This document shows positions 7,701 to 13,091 of a DNA stretch of 13,091 bases, one piece after another. The notes beneath the pieces were generated by a model. It was not told the origin of the DNA. It was given only the letters and a program-made list of their open reading frames with translations, and ran no database searches. Each line of letters opens with the position of its first letter. Position 1 is the first letter of the stretch. The stretch comes from Larix sibirica (lineage: Eukaryota; Streptophyta; Pinopsida; Pinales; Pinaceae), in contig NWUY0300040211.1 of the NCBI GenBank assembly GCA_004151065.3, positions 15,965 to 29,055 on the forward strand, in the 5' to 3' direction. Both the position numbers and the translations under genes were made by a program.

Positions 7701-8379
7701 ATTTCAGTGCAAGTATTATGGTCTGATTACACCTGATTTGATAATAAATGTTTAAAGTGATGGAATGCTTCACGTTTTATATCCCTGGACTCATTTAGTT
7801 TGTTTCCTGCAAAAATTTTAATTTCTTTGACATTATTTATGCTTTGCCTTGCTTTGGCATGTTTATTAAATTAGGAAGTCTNTTTGTTTCCTGCAAAAAT
7901 TTTAATTCCTTTGACATTATTTATGCTTTGCCTTGCTTTGGCATGTTTATTAAATTAGGAAGTCTTTTTATCCTCTACTTGCAACCACAAACTTCTAGAT
8001 TTAAGCCTCCAATGTTCCTCCTCAACTCTATTAATTGTATCTAGCTTCATGTTGTTTCAACTTCCTTAAGTTTCATGTGTTGAGTAGGTTCTCCCATTCC
8101 CATTTGTTGTTGAATTACTACTAATTGTTCCTGATTTTTTTGTTTTTCAACACAAGGCTCTTCATAATAATATTTAGACATTATCTTTAAAGCATGTTTG
8201 ACATCTTTCAATTTAGAGTCCCATATGTAACTAGGTGATCCTTCCCATTTTTTCTTCCATGTTGTTATAATGATCTCATTAGCCTTCAGATGGTGGAGCC
8301 ATAGAGGATTGAATTTAAATGGTAGATAACCATAATTCACATTCTTTGAGATAGAGAGGCTAATTGGTTTATGATATGA
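7701..8379 (-). pseudogene. LINE ORF2: linker between endonuclease and RT
   Basis: In the minus frame this is the usual linker of plant LINE ORF2: YGYLPFKFNPLWLHH, WKKKWEGSPSYIWDSKLKDV, then EEEHWRLKSRSLWLQ and NESRDIKREAFHHFKHLL. Stop TGA at 8047-8049 and a frameshift near 8050 separate the first half from the second. The first half is in the same frame as the endonuclease C-terminal part. The second half is inflated by an 83-base duplication (7799-7965). Open frames of 60-97 codons on both strands here are pieces or shadows of this linker. Confidence 0.85.
7799..7965. repeat. 83-bp tandem duplication split by an N
   Basis: Bases 7799-7881 and 7883-7965 are identical at 82 of 83 positions (T/C difference in the TAATT[T/C]CTTTG block), with a single N at 7882 between them. 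The unit lies within the LINE linker, where one copy is enough for the protein reading. The near-identity contrasts with the diverged repeats elsewhere. An unmerged overlap of two contig ends is the simplest explanation. Confidence 0.95.
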
Positions 8380-8683
8380 AATGGTTGAAGGGATAATAGC
8401 TAATGTAATTACCAGATCTTCTGCAAGGATACTGTTGCTAACTAGAAATCTGTCTAATCAAGCAACAATGAAGGTTGGTCCAGTTCTCCTATTAGACTAG
8501 GTAAAACTCCCATTTTTTGGTTTTATGTCAATAAGGTCCTATTCTGAAATCAAATCATCTAATTTTTCTATTTAAATGTCTCTTACTCTAGATCCCCCTC
8601 ATTTTTCTTCTTGAGATGGTAGTGTATTAAAATCTCCAACAAAGATACAATTGTATATTCCAATGTCTTCCCTTATATTTGTT
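8380..8683 (-). pseudogene. LINE ORF2: endonuclease domain, C-terminal half
   Basis: This is an apurinic-type endonuclease that nicks target DNA to start target-primed reverse transcription. Motifs are IFVGDFNTLPSQEEK (about 8647-8602, the conserved GDFN), GGSRVRDI, DLIDIKPKNGSFT, SNRRTGPTFIVA and LDRFLVSNSILAEDL. The frame from 8683 runs into the linker to 8047 without an indel. Stops sit at residues normally conserved: TGA 8599-8601 (Arg expected after EEK), TAG 8539-8541, TAG 8497-8499 (Trp expected before SNRRTG) and TGA 8458-8460 (Arg expected before LDRF). Its other half is at 10124-10497, beyond the nested insertion. Confidence 0.88.
8665..8683. repeat. Target-site duplication, left copy
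   Basis: GTCTTCCCTTATATTTGTT matches GTCTTCTGTTATATTTGTT at 10105-10123 at 17 of 19 positions. The last two T overlap the poly(T) that is the poly(A) tail of the minus-strand insertion. A length of 19 is within the usual LINE range. On the minus strand both copies encode the same TNI residues of the endonuclease frame. Confidence 0.9.
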
Positions 8684-8937
8684 TTTTTTAATAGAAACAT
8701 AGTAAAGTTTTGTATTCAAAAAAGGTTGTGCACAACCATACATTACAAAATGGAGAGCCTTGAAACAAAGAGGGTTTTCACAGTAGAAATTAGGAATATG
8801 ACTAGCCTGGCTCTATAGTAATTTCAAAACTGTTGTCTAGTGTTTGTAATTACAGAAGATGGATATACCCTTACAAACTAAAAATTTAACAAGATACAGA
8901 AAAAAAAATTCAAAACAAGATAAAAGGACCAACCCAT

Positions 8938-9700
8938 CTATAAAACGAAGCCTTTATAACCATACTGATGTTGTTGAACTGAGGTTTCATCTGCTAGCTG
9001 CATATCCACGGAGGGGTATTCTTGGCAATGACTAGATTGAGACATCTTGACCATCTTTAAAATTTCCTCTTTTATCACATCAACAAACCCCATTAGCTCG
9101 AACAGGTTGCGCTCCAGATCATCTATGCGTGAATCCTGGCAAGTTAACTACTAAGAGATATACCTCATGTTGTGTGCCAACTCCCTGTGCGCTTTGATAA
9201 CCATGCAAACCGCCTCGTATACCTTATGCAGGTGTTTTTTGAAGTCCTCCACACTGGATTTTAAGAACGCCATTTCATCTGCAAGGCCATCCATCGAACT
9301 ATATGTAGAAGTCTGAGAGGAGGCAAGGTCTGCTTGTTTCCCAACCGAAGAAGCCGGGGGAACAAACTGAGCTTTAAAACTTGACATCGGGCTATGGAAA
9401 TGAGTCAGATGATCCTTCCAAGCTGAGAAGGAGAGGCTTTCAAAGCTTCTTTGGAACCATGGAAGCAAAGTTTTCGCATGGAGCTATGTATCATTGGGAA
9501 TGTTCGTCATAATGTCGAGTATAGGGCCGCAAAGGAAGATGAAGACCGAGGAATTAATTAATGCCAGAGCGTGACTACTTCCAGCGAAGGGACATGCGAG
9601 GGTAGAGCCATGTGAAGACCCATGCGTCCCTTCTGGCGGCGGGATGAAACCAAGGGGACTCCCATCCATTTCCCATTTTGTCCACCTTTCTTGAACGTGG
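8938..9700 (-). pseudogene. ORF-like tail of the nested retroposon, unrecognised
   Basis: A single minus frame remains protein-like from about 9700 to a TAG at 8938-8940, broken only by TAG at 9484 and two adjacent TAG at 9151 and 9148. Segments are DGSPLGFIPPPEGTHGSSHG, PWFQRSFESLSFSAWKDHL, a helical MAFLKSSVEDFKKHLHKV, and IDDLERNLFELMGFVDVI. The last two look like coiled-coil segments. Base composition is richer in GC than the surroundings. It lies 3' of the RNase H stop (TAA at 9704-9706), where plant LINEs usually have only a short untranslated tail. It could be an extra LINE ORF, a captured host transcript or chance; I do not recognise it. Confidence 0.45.
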
Positions 9701-9703
9701 AGC

Positions 9704-10104
9704 TTAGGGAATGCTCTTATGTATTTCCCTCCCATCACAATATTTAACCACTCCAATGGGGAGGTTAACCCCTTTATAGGCAAGTTCATCATCTTGTTTG
9801 TTAGTTTCCATAAGTATGTGGAAGTAGAGAACCTCAAGGGGGGTTTATCTGCTTGATTCTCCTATGCATTATGTTACATCTAGAAACGCCTTTTTGGATC
9901 CCTGGCCTCATTTTTTGGATGATATGTCTGGAGTCTCCAAAAACCTTGAGTCTATTAATATTGAGAGTTGAAACAATTTCCATGGAATGATAGAGTGTTA
10001 ACCATTCTGCTTCGTTGTTGGTTTTCTTGCCAAGTCCCCATGCAAAGGATATAAATTTTTTCCTCTGGGATCAAAGATAATCCCACCCGCACCTATCTCC
10101 CTTG
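9704..10104 (-). pseudogene. RNase H domain of the nested LINE
   Basis: In minus frames the domain reads GAGGIIFDPRG, then SFAWGLGKKTNNEAEWLTLY with catalytic Glu, then INRLKVFGDSRHIIQKM with catalytic Asp, and FHILMETNKQDDELAYKGV with the C-terminal Asp. It ends at TAA 9704-9706. The first catalytic Asp, expected just upstream of GAGG, is missing because the element is truncated there. Two frameshifts coincide with homopolymers, T6 at 10056-10061 and G6 at 9838-9843 on the plus strand. RNase H removes RNA from the hybrid during retrotransposition. Otherwise the sequence is well preserved, with one possible stop-free reading per segment. Confidence 0.88.
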
Positions 10105-10123
10105 GTCTTCTGTTATATTTGTT
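10105..10123. repeat. Target-site duplication, right copy
   Basis: GTCTTCTGTTATATTTGTT is the partner of 8665-8683. On the minus strand it continues the endonuclease reading ECWRTITNI directly, and the left copy then continues TNIREDIGIYNC. The host protein frame is therefore complete once the insertion and one duplication copy are set aside. Confidence 0.9.
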
Positions 10124-10497
10124 ATGGTTCGCCAACATTCTTGTTTTTCTCTATAATGCATGGGAACATATCTATTGAACATTTTAAATATAGACCCAGG
10201 TTATTTACATACCAGGTAAGTTAGAATCCAATGTTGATTTTTTTGGGGAGTCGATTAATTCAAATACCGACTTATCCCATCTAGTATTGATTCCTCCAGA
10301 AGCACCTCGTGAACTTACTGAAATCCCATCACTATTTTTCCATTGTCTTTTTCCTATCACTTGCATTTCCTTTGCCTGTGTTTTAGTCTCCTAGACAACA
10401 AGGATCACATGTTTTTTTTCACTTTTATCAAATATATTATAGCTTCTTCTTTACTCCTTCTCCTCGTACCTCTGCTATTCCAGGAGAGTAATTTCAT
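10124..10497 (-). pseudogene. LINE ORF2: start and endonuclease N-terminal half
   Basis: The ATG at 10497 begins MKLLSWNSRGTRRRSKEEA, matching the conserved LINE endonuclease start with catalytic Asn in LSWNxRG. A frameshift at T8 (10412-10419 on the plus strand) leads to HVILVV-stop-ETKTQ. The stop is TAG at 10391-10393, exactly where Gln of the conserved QETK is expected; the catalytic Glu remains. Then follow SRGASGGINTRWD and a Tyr-x-Pro segment near YVPMHYREKQECW, up to the insertion point. The start overlaps the ORF1 stop as ATGA. Confidence 0.9.
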
Positions 10498-11854
10498 TGT
10501 TTAACTAACTTTGAGTGCACTGCCTTGAGAGTACTCAGAGTTCTTGGTGTAGTTGTGCCTTTAGTAATCATATTATTAGTATTGGTGATGTTACTTCGAT
10601 CTAAAGTGGTTTGCAAACCCATCATATTTTCCTTGTTATCTATTTCTTCACAAATTTCTTTAGTTGGTTTCTACCCAACTTTTCCGGTGGTTCTTTCTTC
10701 TCCATCCTCCGTATTTTTATCTTCCTCTGTTGTTTCTTGCTTTACTTGTTTCCTAGTTAAGACCCTAGCTAGAATTGCTTGCACCTCTTGCATTAATTTG
10801 GTTTCCTCGAAAACTATTAGGTTATTTTATTTATTACTTTCAAGATTTGATAAGTCCACTCCTAGTAGCAAAGAGGAGACTCTAGGAGGGAAATCAAAAC
10901 TAGGTTCTTTAACCATTGGATCCATGACCTCTGAAAATGCCACAGGAAATTCTTAGTGAGCTTCAAAACGATTTGTTGTAGAACATGGCACTGGTTGCAA
11001 TACTTCCTAAGATAAAAGATGGCTCACTATGATTGGTTGCTTGCTATGTCTCCTTATGAACTTGTTGCCATTTTTCCTCTAAGTTATAAGTAGTTGTAAG
11101 TAGATCTCCTCCTTTTTTACAATCTTTTGCAAATGGACATAAGCATGGAAATATTTACGCTTACAGGGAGTTGTTCATAATGCAATTGTTGATAATGAAT
11201 CCAATTGTCAAGAACTAAGAGAATTTCTTAGAGAAGACCTTTTTCTAGGTCTACTTCCACAAAAATTTGAGCACATTCAAACATTCCCTACTTATGTTCA
11301 GCCTTACCAATAAATTTCCCCAATGCATTTCCAATGTCTTTCAAAGAGTCATCATCCCAACAATGTAAAGGCAAAAGAGGTAATATTACCCATATTGGAA
11401 ATACTGAGGGGATGTTTGAGTCTGGATCAAAATATGGAGTCCAACTATTCAGATGCATTCCTCAATTGCTAAATAGATATGGACCAATACGAAAAAAATA
11501 GATCTATGTCTTATTTAAAATCAAACAAGAAATCATAAAAGACTTTCCTACATAAATAATGTGTCATTCTCCCTGTAATTAAATCTCTCCAGTTTTTTTG
11601 CCACCAAATCTCCATAGACCTGTGGGAAGTCCAGATTCCTATAAATTGGCCAATTAGACCTTTCTCATACATTGTTATAGCCTTTGTCATGTTGTAGTTG
11701 CAGGGAGGTTTATCTTCGGGATATCATTCGACTTATTGATGAACCAAGGTGCCTTAGATCTAGATCTTGGTTTTTTTAGTAACTGAATCATTGACCTGAA
11801 GGTGGTTTTATCCATAGAAAGTGGCAGATGTCCCTCTCTTGAGGCGATTTCCAT
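10494..11854 (-). pseudogene. LINE ORF1, DUF4283-like nucleic-acid-binding protein
   Basis: From ATG at 11854 (MEIASREGHLPLSMDKTTF) this reads as the ORF1 of a plant LINE, an RNA-binding partner of ORF2. Features are APWFINKSNDIP, MYEKGLIGQFIGIW, WWQKNWRDLITGRMTHYLC, NSWTPYFDPDSN (about 11450-11415), LPLHCWDDDSLKDIGNALGK (about 11365-11315), CAQIFVEVDLEKGLL and DNWIHYQQLHYEQLP. This order is typical of DUF4283 proteins. The expected zinc knuckle (about 11165-11125) is decayed, with a Cys and His left but not the full CCHC. The remaining C-terminus is polar and ends KAVHSKLVKQ at TGA 10494-10496. Frameshifts occur near 11690 and in the C-terminal third, with stops mostly TAA, TAG or TGA at likely Gln or Arg positions. 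Confidence 0.82.
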
Positions 11855-13091
11855 AGTGAAACCCTAGCTAGCTAATTCAGTTTTCGCATTACTAGTATGT
11901 AAGAAAAAAAAAATTAACACTGATATACAAGTATTTATTGGGATTTCAATTTTATTGAGTTGTAGGTATTGTGTACATGTCATTATACAAGAATACAGAG
12001 TTAGGATATTCCAAATACTGAGGATCCAAGATCGCTTAGAATTAGCAGTAGATTTTTTAGCTCAACCTTCTAATAACCACATATAATAAGATTGCAGCAA
12101 GATTGTGAAGGAGGTCATGCCATATCGTGCCACCAAGTTGCCAAGTCAATCACATCAGATCACAAGTAGGCAGTCAACATGTGAATTTGGTTCAATGAAG
12201 AAAATCGTTATCAAATTTTTAAGAACATCACCAGATCCAAGGCATCGATAAAGGATTGATATCCCAGAGTGAAAAAGGGATTTTCAAAGTGAATGGTGGT
12301 TAGTTTGCTAATACCTAGATGTGAGCCTTTTGTTTGCAGCGTTGGGGCAAAAATAATCCTTGAGATAGATGATGTCCAATCCGATGTAGTGATATTATGT
12401 CGTCATCACCAGTTCAAGCTTCATGAAACAAATGTATTTCTTTCCAAGTGTAATGAATTCAATAGATCATCCATGGCAGCTCAGAGAGAATCACGCTCAC
12501 TAAGAACGTGTCAATGCATTGCGTAGAGAAGGGAATTGTGTAGTTTGAGTGCCAAGGATCATGGGGGGAGATTGCTTCCATTCTTGTTGTGTTAATATAA
12601 ATGAGGTGTCGTTTCAAGCATGATATCATTCCACAAAAACGAACAAGATCTTAGGGTTTGCTAAGATCATAATAGTGTAGTCTAGAGATGCCAGCATTGT
12701 GGAGAAAAAGGCCACACATTTTCTTGTGCACTGAATCACAAAAGGAGATATCATCATATTTTTGGGGATCAAGCTTCGAAAATAATGTGGATTGGTTCCA
12801 CAAGTTTGTAGGCTGAGTTATAGCCAAAATATTGAGAAGATGCTAAAGATTGAAACAGACGATAACATGTAATCAATTGGAAATGGTAAAGGCATACCAG
12901 ATGATGAGGAAGATTTGTGGAAAGAAGTCATTTAAAAGTGCGACGATTTCACCCGTTCGGCCAAAATTTGGTCGGAATCCGGCGATATGAAATCTAAAAA
13001 TCCGGTGATTTGTGTTGATTTAATCGTTTTTTCTTCATATCTAGATGAATTCGACAACCTGGAAAACCCCAGGGCATCCAAATTTTGCAGG
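11855..13091 (-). other. Upstream of LINE ORF1: possible 5' leader, no supported gene
   Basis: I see no convincing coding frame on either strand over these 1.2 kb. If the LINE is full length its 5' untranslated region and internal promoter would lie here, read right to left; this is inferred from position only. Landmarks are an A10 run at about 11904-11913, CCTAGCTAGCTAA next to the ORF1 start, and a GC-richer patch at about 12938-12990 with the imperfect palindrome CGGCCAAAATTTGGTCGG. A zinc-knuckle-like reading on the plus strand (12689-12727) is reported separately as weak. The plus frame 12293-12526 is open but unrecognised. Confidence 0.3.

Larger units (their letters stand above)
8682..10104 (-). 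mobile_element. Nested 5'-truncated LINE-type retroposon
   Basis: This minus-strand insertion of about 1.4 kb is bounded by 19-bp duplications. Its 3' end is a short poly(A) (T8 at 8682-8689 on the plus strand) preceded by AT-rich 3' sequence. Its 5' end falls inside an RNase H domain, a typical outcome of incomplete target-primed reverse transcription. Contents from 5' to 3' are RNase H (10104-9704), an ORF-like tail (about 9700-8938), and an untranslated end (8937-8690) in which I see no gene. It interrupts the endonuclease of the surrounding LINE. The presence of an RNase H suggests a LINE clade with that domain; the host LINE's own 3' end is lost, so the two cannot be compared. Confidence 0.9.

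Noticed and set aside
7567-7755. 62-codon plus-strand open frame
   Set aside because: It is antisense to the start of the LINE reverse transcriptase (VLNDIWNLELDKELGP reading on the minus strand).
9707-9837. First part of the minus-strand frame starting at 9837 as a separate protein
   Set aside because: Over this stretch another minus frame carries the RNase H C-terminus (FHILMETNKQDDELAYKGV), so this frame is an overlap until the RNase H stop at 9704.
10525-10956. 143-codon plus-strand open frame, hydrophobic and Ser-rich
   Set aside because: It lies antisense to the C-terminal part of LINE ORF1, whose minus-strand reading continues to the ATGA overlap. Its Ser/Leu/Val-rich content is the usual complement of Lys/Glu/Asn-rich coding.
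12293-12526. 77-codon plus-strand open frame
   Set aside because: The frame has no recognisable motif, no homologous context and is within chance length for this composition. It is noted only in the description of the flanking region.
12938-12990. Hairpin or terminator at the CGGCC…GGTCGG palindrome
   Set aside because: The arms are short and imperfect, and there is no transcript context. GC-rich patches of this type are common in plant repeats.

Overview
This window looks like intergenic, repeat-dominated DNA from a large plant nuclear genome. The reasons are AT-rich sequence, Ty3/gypsy and plant-type LINE coding relics in place of host genes, and stop codons of the kind left by cytosine-methylation decay. 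I see no intact gene, no tRNA or rRNA gene, and no prokaryotic operon structure. The gymnosperm-versus-angiosperm question cannot be settled from the sequence alone.

Left part, plus strand (1 to about 6816): the 3' portion of a decayed Ty3/gypsy LTR retrotransposon. It starts inside the RNase H C-terminus, runs through an integrase with a recognisable DD35E core (about 166-1455), then an A-rich tract and a non-coding spacer with a degenerate ~78-bp tandem repeat built on the decamer TGTCGAAGTT (1516-1870). Next comes a large extra ORF downstream of pol (2172-4957). Its N-terminal and middle parts I cannot name; its C-terminal part is a coiled coil. The spacer and the C-terminal part of the extra ORF are repeated as a second, internally deleted copy at 5153-6008. 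A probable LTR with TATA box and polyadenylation signals follows (6008-6816).

Right part, minus strand (6817 to at least 11854, perhaps 13091): one LINE, read right to left. It has a possible 5' leader (13091-11855), ORF1 with a DUF4283-like domain (11854-10494), and ORF2 starting in an ATGA overlap (10497) with its endonuclease, linker and reverse transcriptase. The RT is cut off at about 6817, just past the catalytic FADD box. The endonuclease is split by a second LINE-type insertion (8682-10104), a 5'-truncated copy holding an RNase H domain, an unrecognised ORF-like tail and a short poly(A). It is flanked by a 19-bp target-site duplication (17/19 identical) at 8665-8683 and 10105-10123. 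The host reading frame resumes across the duplication, which makes this the best supported structure in the window.

Nothing here is likely to be functional. The items of interest are the nesting, the decay spectrum (CAG to TAG, CAA to TAA, CGA to TGA), the decamer array, the duplication with a microhomology deletion, the unrecognised extra ORF, and two N characters at duplication joints that bear on assembly quality.
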